This document shows positions 48,821-57,875 of a stretch of 64,000 nt of DNA, one piece after another. The position numbers and the translations under genes were made by a program. The DNA comes from an uncultured Roseobacter sp. (GTDB lineage Bacteria; Pseudomonadota; Alphaproteobacteria; Rhodobacterales; Rhodobacteraceae): contig NZ_CANLXG010000002.1 of NCBI RefSeq assembly GCF_947495025.1, positions 186,001-250,000 of the forward strand, in the 5' to 3' direction. Within the stretch, counting starts at the first letter, position 1; each line of letters begins with the position of its first letter. The notes below the pieces were generated by a model that did no database searches, was not told where the DNA came from, and saw nothing but the letters and a program-made list of their open reading frames with translations.

Positions 48821-49723
48821 TCAGAGGTCGGTGGCTGAGGACGTTCGACGCCAGGGTTGAATTTCGAGCACTCCGGCCAGAAGCACCAGCACCCCACCCG
48901 TCACCTCGAGGGCGCTGAGGTATTCCCCGGCGATCACAGCTGCGGAGGCCGCTCCCACCAGCACTTCGGACATGAAAAGGATACCGGCCCGCGCCGGTTC
49001 GAGCCGCACCGTTGCCCACATCAGCCCGACGACGAACAGGCTCCACCATAAAGCGCCTGTAAGCAGTGCAAGCCCCGCAACGGACGCTGCATCCCGGAAC
49101 GGTATCGCGGTGGGCAGAGGATCGAGCAAAAAAGCGATCGGCAGGGCCGCGCAAAAGGCACCCACCACGAAGACAAATGTGGCTTCTGCCGGTTCAAGAT
49201 CGGTCTGAACCCGCATGCCGGTCGTTGCAACTGACCACATGATGCCGGAGACCAGCGCCATCCACTCGCCAATATTACGCGGAACCGGCGCTTCGCCACC
49301 AGCGCCGAGCATGACACCGAGCCCCGCGAGGCCCGCGACAATCGCGAGCACCCGCATCAGCGGGGTGTGCCAGCCCAGGACAACGCGCCCGATCAGCGTG
49401 CTCCAGACCGGTGTCAGGAAGAACAGCAGGATGATGATGGCGACCCGGCCATACACGAAGCCGATGGAATAGAGCGCAAAGGACGCACCGCCAAGGCCGA
49501 CCCAGAAAATTCCTGCGTATGATCTGGTGCGCAGGCGGCTCCCCCGCAACAGTGTAAAGACCAGCATGACCAGCACCGCACAAAGCGTGATTGCAGCGGT
49601 TCCCCAGGCCCCTGAAAGACCCATGGTCTCGAGGCTGCGCACCGGAAGCCAGTAAAATCCCCACAGGATACCGGAGGATACGACGAGGAGTGAAGCTGTC
49701 AGGGCGTTGCGGTTTTCGGTCAT
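48821..49723 (-). CDS. DMT-superfamily transporter
   Basis: A 300-residue membrane protein with ten predicted helices in two EamA repeats (for example VVSSGILWGFYWLPV and IAGEYLSALEVTGGVLVLLA). It is likely an exporter of small metabolites with unknown substrate. The ATG at 49723 (MTENRNAL) is selected since the upstream extension would run towards the rpsD terminator; there is no good ribosome site, so the start is tentative. It is upstream of hisC on the same strand with a 98-bp gap. Confidence 0.85.
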   Translation of the reverse strand: MTENRNALTASLLVVSSGILWGFYWLPVRSLETMGLSGAWGTAAITLCAVLVMLVFTLLRGSRLRTRSYAGIFWVGLGGASFALYSIGFVYGRVAIIILLFFLTPVWSTLIGRVVLGWHTPLMRVLAIVAGLAGLGVMLGAGGEAPVPRNIGEWMALVSGIMWSVATTGMRVQTDLEPAEATFVFVVGAFCAALPIAFLLDPLPTAIPFRDAASVAGLALLTGALWWSLFVVGLMWATVRLEPARAGILFMSEVLVGAASAAVIAGEYLSALEVTGGVLVLLAGVLEIQPWRRTSSATDL

Positions 49724-49771
49724 TTGAGCGCCATAGAACGGGCTTTTCAGCGTGCGGCATACCTGCACATT

Positions 49772-49802
49772 AAAAAAACCGCGCAGGGTTCTGCGCGGTT
49801 TC
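49772..49802 (-). terminator. rho-independent terminator of rpsD
   Basis: On the minus strand, AACCGCGCAG / CTGCGCGGTT is followed by a run of seven T. It lies 28 bp after the rpsD stop. Confidence 0.9.
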
Positions 49803-49829
49803 GGGGGTTCTTCAGTGTCGCGAAGACGC

Positions 49830-50450
49830 TTAGTTCTTCGCGTAGAATTCGACCACGAGGTTTGGTTCCATCATCACCGGGTAAGGCACATCGCCCAGTG
49901 TGGGTGTGCGCACGAACTTGGCTGCCATCTTGGAGTGGTCGGCTTCGATATAGTCCGGCACATCACGCTCGGGCAGCTGTGTCGCTTCGATCAGCGCCGC
50001 CATCTGCTTGGAACGGTCACGGACTTCGATCACGTCACCCTCTTTCACACGATAAGAAGGGATGTTCACAATCTGACCGTTCACGCGCACGTGCTTGTGG
50101 TTCACGAACTGGCGTGCTGCGAAAACAGTCGGCACGAATTTGGCACGGTACACAACCGCGTCGAGGCGGCGCTCCAGCAGACCAATCAGGTTTTCACCGG
50201 TGTCGCCTTTAACCCGCTCAGCTTCAGCATAGATGCGGCGGAACTGTTTTTCGGTCAGGTCGCCGTAGTAGCCCTTGAGCTTTTGCTTGGCGCGCAGCTG
50301 GATACCAAAGTCGCTGAGTTTGCCCTTGCGGCGCTGACCGTGCTGACCGGGGCCATATTCGCGACGGTTCACGGGGGATTTGGGGCGGCCCCAGATGTTC
50401 TCGCCCATGCGGCGATCGATTTTGTACTTGGCAGACGTGCGTTTTGTCAC
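49830..50450 (-). CDS. rpsD: 30S ribosomal protein S4
   Basis: A 206-residue primary 16S rRNA binding protein. It starts [20 protein letters not shown], has [20 protein letters not shown], and the S4 RNA-binding domain is visible as [11 protein letters not shown] and [18 protein letters not shown]. It is monocistronic here, away from the alpha operon, with its own promoter and terminator. A leader of about 100 nt separates the promoter from the start. Confidence 0.97.
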   Translation of the reverse strand: MTKRTSAKYKIDRRMGENIWGRPKSPVNRREYGPGQHGQRRKGKLSDFGIQLRAKQKLKGYYGDLTEKQFRRIYAEAERVKGDTGENLIGLLERRLDAVVYRAKFVPTVFAARQFVNHKHVRVNGQIVNIPSYRVKEGDVIEVRDRSKQMAALIEATQLPERDVPDYIEADHSKMAAKFVRTPTLGDVPYPVMMEPNLVVEFYAKN

Positions 50451-50557
50451 GGCTGATCTCCTTCGTTTAAGGTTTCGAAGGGCGTTGTCCTCTTTCCGGA
50501 TTTTGCCGGACTGACAGGAAACCCCTTGCGGGGGCCACCAACACCAATGAAGCCGCG

Positions 50558-50585
50558 CTTATACGCAGCCGCAGCCAGGAGTCAA
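50558..50585 (-). promoter_or_regulatory. sigma70-type promoter of rpsD
   Basis: On the minus strand TTGACT, 16 bases, TATAAG. The -35 hexamer overlaps the last codons of tag. The predicted transcript would have a leader near 100 nt, including a GC-rich hairpin (CCCCTTGCGGGGG region), which could carry S4 autoregulation. Confidence 0.7.
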
Positions 50586-51154
50586 CGCCTGATCAGCGCC
50601 TTTACCTCTGTGTGTCGCGGGCAGGTTGTCAGGTGATCGTTGACCATGCCCACCGCCTGCATAAAGGCATAGACAATGGTGGGGCCACAAAAGCGGAACC
50701 CCTCCTTTTTCAGATCTTTTGACAGCTGCTCTGACAGCGGCGTAAAAGCCGGCACTTCTGCCAGTGTCTTCCAGCTGTTCTGAAGAGGCGAGCCGCCGAC
50801 ATAGTTCCATAAATACGTGTCGAAACCCTCCCGGGCCTCGATCTTCTGCCATACCCGGGCGTTCGAAATGGTAGCTTCAATCTTGCCCCGGTGGCGGATG
50901 ATGCCAGCATTTCCAAGGAGCCTGTCAACATCAGAAGGCCCCCAGGCCGCAACGATATCCGGATCAAATCCTGCAAAGGCTTCGCGGAAATTCTCTCGCT
51001 TTTTCAGGATGGTGATCCAGCTCAGCCCGGCCTGAAACCCATCGAGGATAAGCTTCTCCCACAGTGCCCGGCTGTCGTATTCCGGCACGCCCCAGTCCGT
51101 ATCATGATAATCCAGATAGATCTGTTCGGGCCCGGCCCAGCCACATCGCTCCAT
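50582..51154 (-). CDS. tag: DNA-3-methyladenine glycosylase I
   Basis: A 190-residue base-excision repair enzyme removing 3-methyladenine. The zinc ligands are recognisable: Cys4 in MERCGWAG, His in YHDTDWGV, and His plus Cys in NDHLTTCPRH. SWITILKKRENFREAF and WNYVGGSPLQNSW are conserved. The ATG at 51154 has GAGAGGG upstream and gives the canonical N-terminus; the longer frame adds 17 unrelated residues. It precedes rpsD on the same strand. Confidence 0.94.
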   Translation of the reverse strand: MERCGWAGPEQIYLDYHDTDWGVPEYDSRALWEKLILDGFQAGLSWITILKKRENFREAFAGFDPDIVAAWGPSDVDRLLGNAGIIRHRGKIEATISNARVWQKIEAREGFDTYLWNYVGGSPLQNSWKTLAEVPAFTPLSEQLSKDLKKEGFRFCGPTIVYAFMQAVGMVNDHLTTCPRHTEVKALIRR

Positions 51155-51286
51155 GCTACCCTCTCTCCGGCGCTCTTCTGCTGTTTTTATGAGAACACAG
51201 AACAAATTAGAACAAAATGAGAAAATTTACGCAAAATTAGGGTCTGTGGTGCAAATCTGACAGTGCAATTTTCAGGGAGCAGACAG

Positions 51287-52129
51287 ATGCGCAGCGATGA
51301 CAAAACAGCCCTTGCCGACCTGCCACCGGGCGCCGACAACCCTCTGAATTTCGCCGTTTCGCGGCGGGACCGCCACGCTCTGGATATGGTCGCACAGGCG
51401 ATCCGTCACAAGCAGGTTCTGCTGGCCTATCAACCCATCATGCAGTCGCGTGATCAGAGCAAAGTCGCTCTGTACGAAGGGCTTATCCGGGTTCTGGACG
51501 AGACCGGTCGCGTGATTCCGGCCAGCGAGTTCATGGGTGCCATAGAAAATACAGAGCTCGGCCGTCAGCTGGATACGCTGGCTCTCGGGCTTGGCCTGCG
51601 GGCACTGAACGATAACCCCGCCCTCCGGCTCTCCATAAACATGTCCGCGAAATCCATTGGCTACCGCGCCTGGAACCGGACGCTTGACCGATGGCTGTCA
51701 CGCAACGAGCTGATTGCCGAACGCCTTGTGCTCGAGATCACGGAATCCTCTACTATCATGGTGCCCGAGCTTGTGGTCGACTTTATGGACCGCCTGCAGT
51801 TGCGCGGCATCAGCTTTGCCATGGATGATTTTGGCGCTGGCTACACTGCGCTGCGGTATTTCAAGGACTTCTGCTTTGACATTGTGAAAATTGACGGCCA
51901 GTTCGTCCAGGGCATCGCTCAGGATCCGGACAACCAGGTGATGACTGCAGCCCTTGTTTCCATTGCGCATCACTTCGACATGCTGACCGTCGCTGAATTT
52001 GTTGAAAACCAGGAAGACGCCGATACGCTCGTCAGCCTCGGTGTCGACTGCCTGCAGGGGTATCACTTTGGTGCAGCGACCACCCGCCCGCACTGGCTTG
52101 CCGATCGCGGGATGAAAAAAGCGGTCTGA
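51287..52129 (+). CDS. stand-alone EAL-domain c-di-GMP phosphodiesterase
   Basis: A 280-residue cytosolic protein consisting of about 40 N-terminal residues and one EAL domain. Catalytic residues are preserved: E in YEGLIRV, N in SINMSAKS, E in LEITESS, the DDFGAGY pair, K in VKIDGQF, E in AEFVEN and Q in LQGYHFG. It should hydrolyse c-di-GMP to pGpG. There is no GGDEF, sensor or membrane part. An AGGGAG site supports the start. No cognate diguanylate cyclase is in the window. Confidence 0.92.
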   Translation: MRSDDKTALADLPPGADNPLNFAVSRRDRHALDMVAQAIRHKQVLLAYQPIMQSRDQSKVALYEGLIRVLDETGRVIPASEFMGAIENTELGRQLDTLALGLGLRALNDNPALRLSINMSAKSIGYRAWNRTLDRWLSRNELIAERLVLEITESSTIMVPELVVDFMDRLQLRGISFAMDDFGAGYTALRYFKDFCFDIVKIDGQFVQGIAQDPDNQVMTAALVSIAHHFDMLTVAEFVENQEDADTLVSLGVDCLQGYHFGAATTRPHWLADRGMKKAV

Positions 52130-52308
52130 TCCCCCCAGAGCTATGCACCTGGCGCAAACCGGCTTACCAGACGGTGCGACCGGACGTCATGTTGTCCGCT
52201 TATTTGCCATTCTGTATGCACCACCGTATGGAAGTGGAGGGTCCGCTGCTGCGAGTGCAGTCTTGTCCGACAGGGCCCGACAGACAATTGGCAAAGGACC
52301 AGAACACC

Positions 52309-53484
52309 ATGACGAATGTCGTAATCGCATCGGCTGCCAGAACTGCCGTGGGCAGCTTCGGCGGGTCTTTCGCAAACACACCCGCACACGATCTGGGCGC
52401 AGCCATGCTGCAGGAGATCGTGGCGCGCGCCGGTGTAGATGCATCAGAAGTATCCGAAACAATTCTCGGTCAGGTGCTGACTGCTGCTCAGGGTCAGAAC
52501 CCCGCCCGGCAGGCCCATATCAACGCCGGTCTGCCACAGGCAAGCTCTGCCTGGACGATCAATCAGGTCTGCGGCTCCGGTCTGCGCTCTGTTGCACTTG
52601 CCGCTCAGCATATCCAGCTGGGCGATGCGGACATAGTAGCCGCGGGCGGACAGGAAAACATGACACTTTCGCCACACGCCGCATCACTGCGCGCCGGTCA
52701 CAAAATGGGCGACATGCAATACATCGACACGATGATCCGCGATGGCCTCTGGGATGCATTCAACGGCTATCACATGGGTCAGACAGCTGAAAACGTTGCA
52801 GAAAAATGGCAGATCAGCCGCGATCAGCAGGATGAATTTGCCGTTGCTTCACAAAACAAGGCCGAAGCGGCTCAGAAGGCCGGCAAATTTGACGATGAGG
52901 TCTTCGCCTATACGATCAAAACCCGCAAAGGCGATATCGTTGTCGACAAAGACGAATATATCCGTCACGGCGCAACGATCGAGGCAATGCAGAAACTGCG
53001 CCCCGCATTTACGAAAGACGGCTCTGTAACTGCTGCGAATGCATCCGGGCTGAACGATGGCGCCGCCGGCGCATTGCTGATGTCGGCAGACGAAGCCGAA
53101 AAGCGCGGCATCGAACCACTGGCACGGATCGCAAGCTATGCGACCGTTGGCCTTGACCCTTCGATCATGGGCGCAGGCCCGATCTATGCCAGCCGCAAGG
53201 CGCTCGAAAAAGCCGGCTGGAAGGCAGAGGATCTGGACCTCGTGGAGGCGAACGAAGCCTTTGCTGCACAGGCGTGCGCCGTGAACAAGGACATGGGCTG
53301 GAACCCGGAAGTCGTCAACGTGAACGGCGGCGCTATCGCCATCGGCCACCCGATCGGTGCATCCGGAGCGCGCATTCTGAACACGCTGCTTTTCGAAATG
53401 AAGCGCCGGAATGCCAGAAAAGGCCTTGCTACGCTCTGCATCGGTGGCGGCATGGGCGTTGCCATGTGCCTCGAACGCCCCTGA
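52309..53484 (+). CDS. phaA: acetyl-CoA C-acetyltransferase
   Basis: A 391-residue thiolase condensing two acetyl-CoA to acetoacetyl-CoA. The acylated cysteine is in [10 protein letters not shown], the histidine in [15 protein letters not shown] and the second cysteine in [14 protein letters not shown] precedes the ATG at 52309; an open frame upstream is not conserved. With phaB 97 bp downstream it supplies (R)-3-hydroxybutyryl-CoA for polyhydroxybutyrate. The synthase gene is not in the window. Confidence 0.95.
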   Translation: MTNVVIASAARTAVGSFGGSFANTPAHDLGAAMLQEIVARAGVDASEVSETILGQVLTAAQGQNPARQAHINAGLPQASSAWTINQVCGSGLRSVALAAQHIQLGDADIVAAGGQENMTLSPHAASLRAGHKMGDMQYIDTMIRDGLWDAFNGYHMGQTAENVAEKWQISRDQQDEFAVASQNKAEAAQKAGKFDDEVFAYTIKTRKGDIVVDKDEYIRHGATIEAMQKLRPAFTKDGSVTAANASGLNDGAAGALLMSADEAEKRGIEPLARIASYATVGLDPSIMGAGPIYASRKALEKAGWKAEDLDLVEANEAFAAQACAVNKDMGWNPEVVNVNGGAIAIGHPIGASGARILNTLLFEMKRRNARKGLATLCIGGGMGVAMCLERP

Positions 53485-53580
53485 ACCAGCCCGGGCGGCT
53501 CCTGAAAACGGCGCCGCCCAGCTGACCTGCCCGCCGGTTACTGTACCGGCATCGGAAACCCATCACAGGAGAACTAATCA

Positions 53581-54303
53581 ATGTCGCGAGTCGCACTTGT
53601 CACCGGAGGCAGCCGCGGTATCGGCGCCGCCATTTCGAAGGCTCTGAAAGACGCGGGCTACAGCGTTGCTGCAACATATGCCGGCAACGACGAGGCCGCT
53701 GCAAACTTCACCAGCGAGACAGGTATCAAAACCTACAAATGGAACGTTGCAGACTATGAGTCCAGCAAGGCCGGTATCGAAAGCGTCGAAGCAGACCTGG
53801 GGCCAATCGACGTTGTCGTGGCAAACGCAGGTATCACGCGCGATGCCCCGTTCCACAAAATGACGCCTGAGCAGTGGAAAGACGTCATCGACACCAATCT
53901 GACAGGCGTGTTCAACACCATCCACCCTGTGTGGCCCGGTATGCGCGAGCGCAAGTTCGGTCGGATCATCGTGATCAGTTCGATCAACGGACAGAAGGGC
54001 CAGTTCGCTCAGGTGAACTATGCCGCAACCAAGGCTGGTGATCTCGGAATCGTAAAATCACTGGCACAGGAAGGGGCGCGTGCTGGCATCACAGCCAACG
54101 CGATCTGCCCGGGCTACATCGCCACCGACATGGTGATGGCCGTGCCGGAAAAAGTCCGCGAGTCCATTATCGCGCAGATCCCGGCAGGCCGTCTGGGTGA
54201 ACCGGAAGAAATCGCGCGTTGCGTGGCCTTCCTTGCCTCAGACGACGCCGGCTTTATCAACGGCTCGACCATCTCGGCAAACGGCGCTCAGTTCTTCGTC
54301 TGA
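53581..54303 (+). CDS. phaB: acetoacetyl-CoA reductase
   Basis: A 240-residue short-chain dehydrogenase. It has TGGSRGIGAAIS at the N-terminus, NAGITRDAPFHKM, the active-site Ser (VISSINGQKGQFAQ) and the YAATKAG catalytic Tyr-Lys. It reduces acetoacetyl-CoA to (R)-3-hydroxybutyryl-CoA with NADPH. AGGAG precedes the ATG. It is the second gene of the phaAB unit and is followed by a strong terminator. Confidence 0.94.
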   Translation: MSRVALVTGGSRGIGAAISKALKDAGYSVAATYAGNDEAAANFTSETGIKTYKWNVADYESSKAGIESVEADLGPIDVVVANAGITRDAPFHKMTPEQWKDVIDTNLTGVFNTIHPVWPGMRERKFGRIIVISSINGQKGQFAQVNYAATKAGDLGIVKSLAQEGARAGITANAICPGYIATDMVMAVPEKVRESIIAQIPAGRLGEPEEIARCVAFLASDDAGFINGSTISANGAQFFV

Positions 54304-54321
54304 GACCTGTTACTGGACAGC

Positions 54322-54359
54322 AAAAGGGCCGGTTCCCCAGTGGAACCGGCCCTTTTTTC
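54322..54359 (+). terminator. rho-independent terminator after phaB
   Basis: AAAAGGGCCGGTTCC and GGAACCGGCCCTTTTTT form a long hairpin with a tetraloop. A-runs and T-runs on the two sides would let it act in both directions, including on the 38-residue gene on the minus strand. Confidence 0.9.
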
Positions 54360-54383
54360 ATCCCGTAAGAACGCTGCAGACGT

Positions 54384-54500
54384 TCAGCGGGAAGAAGAGT
54401 GAAACAGCCACCGCCATGCATCGCGCATCGCCTGCGCACGTTCTTCATGAGCACGTTGCATCGCTGTGCGGGTCGTCGGGTTTGTCGTTGCTTCGAGCAT
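54384..54500 (-). CDS. 38-residue protein, divergent from LysR gene
   Basis: An ATG at 54500 with AAGGAT upstream opens a 38-codon frame: MLEATTNPTTRTAMQRAHEE, then AMRDAWRWLFHSSSR. It is predicted to be a single amphipathic helix with a Trp-rich end. The next rightward gene is a GcvA-like LysR regulator, divergent, with 118 bp between starts. The layout mirrors the 54-residue gene beside the other LysR gene. The frame ends just before the bidirectional phaB terminator. No family is recognised; small size keeps confidence moderate. Confidence 0.55.
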   Translation of the reverse strand: MLEATTNPTTRTAMQRAHEERAQAMRDAWRWLFHSSSR

Positions 54501-54618
54501 TTGTGATATCCTTATCCGATTGGGATCAGTGTTTCTGAACTGAAGCCAATATGGCATTCGCTAACAAAACCGACAAACGAGACTTTTCAACACTTCACAT
54601 AAGATATATTTAACTGAA

Positions 54619-55557
54619 ATGATTGATCGCCTCCCTCCGCTGACCGCTCTTCGCGCTTTTGATGCGGCTGCCCGGCACATGTCGTTTGCAAAAGCCGCAG
54701 AAGAACTGTCCGTGACACCGGCGGCGCTGAGCTTCCAGATAAAGTCACTTGAAGAACATCTGGGCGCACAGCTTTTCCGTCGTCTGAACCGGGCTGTGGA
54801 ACTGACCGACGCCGGGGTTGCACTGGCGCCCGCTGTGGCCGATGGCTTTGCTACACTGGCTGCCGGCTGGCGCGCGGCGCAGCGTCTTCAGGATGAACAG
54901 ACCCTGACCGTAACCGCTGGCCCTGCTTTCACCGCCAAGTGGCTTGCGCCGCGTCTTTACGAGTTCGCTCAGGCCCACCCCGAGGTCGAACTACGCTTTT
55001 CCGCCTCGCTGAAAATGATGGATTTTGCGCGGGACGCAATTGATGTGGCGATCCGCTTTGGTTCAGGTGATGACCCCGGTGTTTTTTCATTGCCACTGGC
55101 CGAAGAATGGGTAGCGCCGGTGATGACACCGGCTTTCGCAGCCAGATATCCGACCGCTCAAAGCCTGACCGAGGCGCCACTGATTTTCGACGATTCGATC
55201 AGCTTTCTGAATCCGTCCTGCGACTGGTCCGCATGGTTCCGCGCTATGGGTATCGACTTTGTACCATCACACGGGCCCAGATTCAGTCAGGCCGATCACG
55301 CCGTGGACGCGGCCCTTGCCGGGGTCGGCATCGTGCTGGGACGCCGGGCCCTGGTCGTCAAGGACGTAGACGAGGGCCGTCTTGTCATGCCTTACGGGAC
55401 CGCAATACCAACAGGTGCCCGGTTCAGATTTCTTTGCCCCGAGGGCACCGAGAACCGGCCACAGGTCAAAGCTTTTCGTGAATGGATGCTGGCGGAGATC
55501 GATAAGACATCGCATATTACGGATGCTCTGACGATCATCGATACAGCCGGTAAATAG
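54619..55557 (+). CDS. LysR-family transcriptional regulator (GcvA-like)
   Basis: A 312-residue LysR protein with the helix-turn-helix in residues 5-60 (LTALRAFDAAARHMSFAKAA, SVTPAALSFQIKSLE) and a C-terminal effector domain. The sequence is close in style to GcvA and to the regulator at 30742. No metabolic gene is divergent; only the 38-residue ORF is, so that ORF is the nearest possible target. Effector and regulon are unknown. Confidence 0.92.
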   Translation: MIDRLPPLTALRAFDAAARHMSFAKAAEELSVTPAALSFQIKSLEEHLGAQLFRRLNRAVELTDAGVALAPAVADGFATLAAGWRAAQRLQDEQTLTVTAGPAFTAKWLAPRLYEFAQAHPEVELRFSASLKMMDFARDAIDVAIRFGSGDDPGVFSLPLAEEWVAPVMTPAFAARYPTAQSLTEAPLIFDDSISFLNPSCDWSAWFRAMGIDFVPSHGPRFSQADHAVDAALAGVGIVLGRRALVVKDVDEGRLVMPYGTAIPTGARFRFLCPEGTENRPQVKAFREWMLAEIDKTSHITDALTIIDTAGK

Positions 55558-55594
55558 CAGGCGCGGCGCGGGTGCGCCGACGCCCGGAATGCGT

Positions 55595-55759
55595 CTAGTT
55601 TGTCAGACGGCTGATTTCTTCTTTGAGTTTGAGTTTCTGTTTTTTGAGGTCAGCGATTTCGAGGTCGTCAATGCCAGGAGCCCGCTGGGCCTGCTCTACG
55701 GCATCACTGAGAATTTCATGTTTCTTTTTCAGCTGGTCAACATGTGCTGCTACGCTCAT
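55595..55759 (-). CDS. short YdcH/DUF465 protein
   Basis: A 54-residue highly charged helical protein starting MSVAAHVDQLKKKHEILSD with a second half DLKKQKLKLKEEISRL, matching the DUF465 hairpin. GGAGG lies just before the ATG. It is a paralogue of the 74-residue DUF465 gene at 11189. It converges with the LysR gene and has no operon partner. The function is unknown. Confidence 0.82.
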   Translation of the reverse strand: MSVAAHVDQLKKKHEILSDAVEQAQRAPGIDDLEIADLKKQKLKLKEEISRLTN

Positions 55760-55865
55760 TCAGTCCTCCATTTGTCTACGCGTAAATTGGACCACACCCT
55801 GTGACACAAGTCACGCCGCAGTCGCAGCATGGGCACAAAAGCAGTTAAAAATGTCTTAATTTCGC

Positions 55866-56606
55866 TCAGAATGGCAGAGAAGCGCCTTCTCTGAGCACTG
55901 CACGTATAAGTGGAACATAGCTTTCGCCATCGTTTTCATGGTGTGCCCCCTCATGGAGAATCAGTGGTGCATGCAACCGGAAAGCACCCCGGCCTGATTT
56001 ACGCGCGCGCACAATTACCCGATCCGGAGCCCGTCCCTGCCGTGCGCTCAGAGGCAGAACCTCGACAGAGCCCATGTCATGTTCCAAGGCGCCCAGAATG
56101 TCCGGCAGTCTTTCACATCGATGGATAAAATGTGCCATTCCCCCTGGCGCCAGACGCTTGCCCGCCACGCGGACCCAGGCAGCCAGCGGTGTCTGCTCGC
56201 CCCTTGCCTTCTGTCTGGCCACGTCAGGTGACGCCCGGTAGGCACCGCTGGCATAGTAGGGCGGGTTGGCAACGACATGGCTGAACTGCCGCTGGCGTAG
56301 GTCAGATGGCAGATCAGCAATGTCAGCGGCCACCACCTCCAGCGCGTCGCCGCCATTGCGGCGGGCAAGTTCCGCATATTTCTCCTGGAATTCGACGCCG
56401 GTCAGGGACAGCTGCGGCACACGCGCACCAAGACACAGGGCTGCTGCACCGACACCACAGCCAAGATCCAGTACGGTTTCTCCGGGTCTGGCCGGCACGC
56501 TGGCCGCAAGCAGCACCGGGTCAATACCGGCACGGTAGCCGCGGACAGGTTGCCACAGGTGCAGCCTGCCGCCCAGAAACGCATCGCGTGTCAGATCGTC
56601 AGTCAC
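55866..56606 (-). CDS. tRNA1(Val) adenine N6-methyltransferase-like (TrmN6 family)
   Basis: A 246-residue class I methyltransferase of the MTS type. VLDLGCGVGAAALCLGARV binds SAM, and ANPPYYASGAY is the N6-adenine/N-methylating NPPY motif. The N-terminus, with LHLWQPVRGYRAGIDPVLLA, is like YfiC/TrmN6, which methylates A37 of tRNA1(Val). It overlaps the DUF2007 gene by 4 bp. Substrate by homology only. Confidence 0.87.
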   Translation of the reverse strand: MTDDLTRDAFLGGRLHLWQPVRGYRAGIDPVLLAASVPARPGETVLDLGCGVGAAALCLGARVPQLSLTGVEFQEKYAELARRNGGDALEVVAADIADLPSDLRQRQFSHVVANPPYYASGAYRASPDVARQKARGEQTPLAAWVRVAGKRLAPGGMAHFIHRCERLPDILGALEHDMGSVEVLPLSARQGRAPDRVIVRARKSGRGAFRLHAPLILHEGAHHENDGESYVPLIRAVLREGASLPF

Positions 56607-56818
56607 AGACCGAGCGGGATTTCGTTGTCCCGCATCACGCGTATCGCAGCATCGTGATCATCTGTGCGCACCATCAGCCTGCGGGGGAAGATTCCGATGC
56701 CTCCCTCGAGCACGCTCATGTTTACGTCCATTTCAAAGCAAGCTATATCCTCACCCTGAAGAAGGGCCGTAGCAAAGGCGATAACTGTCGGGTCGGTGCT
56801 GCGCAAAAGTTCCTTCAT
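56603..56818 (-). CDS. DUF2007 family protein
   Basis: A 71-residue protein starting MKELLRSTDPTVIAFATALL and continuing MSVLEGGIGIFPRRLMV. This is the DUF2007 domain, a small ferredoxin-like fold that may bind metals or signals; no activity is known. The open frame extends upstream, overlapping the divergent ispB, but the conserved start is at 56818. It precedes and overlaps the tRNA methyltransferase gene (ATGA). Confidence 0.87.
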   Translation of the reverse strand: MKELLRSTDPTVIAFATALLQGEDIACFEMDVNMSVLEGGIGIFPRRLMVRTDDHDAAIRVMRDNEIPLGL

Positions 56819-56873
56819 ATCAGGGATGTAAGGACAGTTTCGATCCGTGTCGAGACCAGCCGCCGGGGAAGTG

Positions 56874-57875
56874 ATGCAAAAGACAGAGAATTCGCAGAAA
56901 CCGCATGACAGGATGGCCGAATGGCTGGCCGCCGACATGGATAGTGTAAACACACTGATCCGCACGCGTATGGCCTCGGAACATGCGCCGCGCATCCCCG
57001 AAGTGACCGCACACCTGGTCGATGCGGGTGGTAAAAGACTGCGCCCGATGCTGACACTCGCTGCGGCACATCTGTGCGGCTACAAAGGTCCGTTTCACAT
57101 CAATCTGGCAGCGACAGTAGAATTCATTCACACTGCCACGCTGTTGCACGACGATGTTGTCGACGAGAGCGGCCAGCGCCGGGGTCGACCAACCGCGAAC
57201 CTGCTGTGGGACAACAAATCATCCGTTCTGGTCGGGGACTATCTGTTTTCCCGCAGTTTCCAGCTGATGGTGGAAACCGGATCGCTGCGCGTGCTCGACA
57301 TTCTGTCGAACGCCTCTGCAACAATTGCCGAGGGCGAGGTTCTGCAGCTGACGGCCAGCCAGGATCTGGCGACAACAGAAGAGATCTACCTGCAGGTGGT
57401 GCGCGGCAAGACGGCGGCACTCTTTTCTGCGGCAACAGAGGTAGGCGGGGTAATAGCAGATGCTCCGGAAGCCCACGTCAGAGCCCTGTTCAGCTATGGC
57501 GACGCCCTGGGTATTGCGTTCCAGATCGTAGACGATCTGCTGGATTTTCAGGGTGACACCGGCGCGACCGGTAAAAACGTCGGAGATGATTTCCGTGAGA
57601 GAAAGCTCACGCTCCCGCTGATCAAGGCGGTGGCACAGGCCGATGCAGAAGAACGCGCGTTCTGGGTCCGCACAATCGAAAAGGGACGGCAGGAGGAGGG
57701 CGACCTCGAGACTGCCCTGTCGTTGCTGCATAAGCACCGCGCGCTCGAGGATACCGCCGCAGAGGCACGTATGTGGGCAAACAGTGCACGGGACGCACTC
57801 GGGCCACTGCCAGATCACGAGATAAAAACAATGCTGTCTGATCTGGCCGACTACGTCGTCGAAAGGATCAGCTGA
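56874..57875 (+). CDS. ispB: polyprenyl diphosphate synthase
   Basis: A 333-residue trans-isoprenyl diphosphate synthase. The two aspartate-rich motifs are LLHDDVVDES and IVDDLLDFQG, and GGKRLRPML binds the substrate diphosphate. It makes the ubiquinone side chain, probably C50 in this group of bacteria. The ATG at 56874 follows GGGGAA; an upstream GTG is less likely. It overlaps the end of the convergent ispE by 8 bp. Confidence 0.92.
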   Translation: MQKTENSQKPHDRMAEWLAADMDSVNTLIRTRMASEHAPRIPEVTAHLVDAGGKRLRPMLTLAAAHLCGYKGPFHINLAATVEFIHTATLLHDDVVDESGQRRGRPTANLLWDNKSSVLVGDYLFSRSFQLMVETGSLRVLDILSNASATIAEGEVLQLTASQDLATTEEIYLQVVRGKTAALFSAATEVGGVIADAPEAHVRALFSYGDALGIAFQIVDDLLDFQGDTGATGKNVGDDFRERKLTLPLIKAVAQADAEERAFWVRTIEKGRQEEGDLETALSLLHKHRALEDTAAEARMWANSARDALGPLPDHEIKTMLSDLADYVVERIS

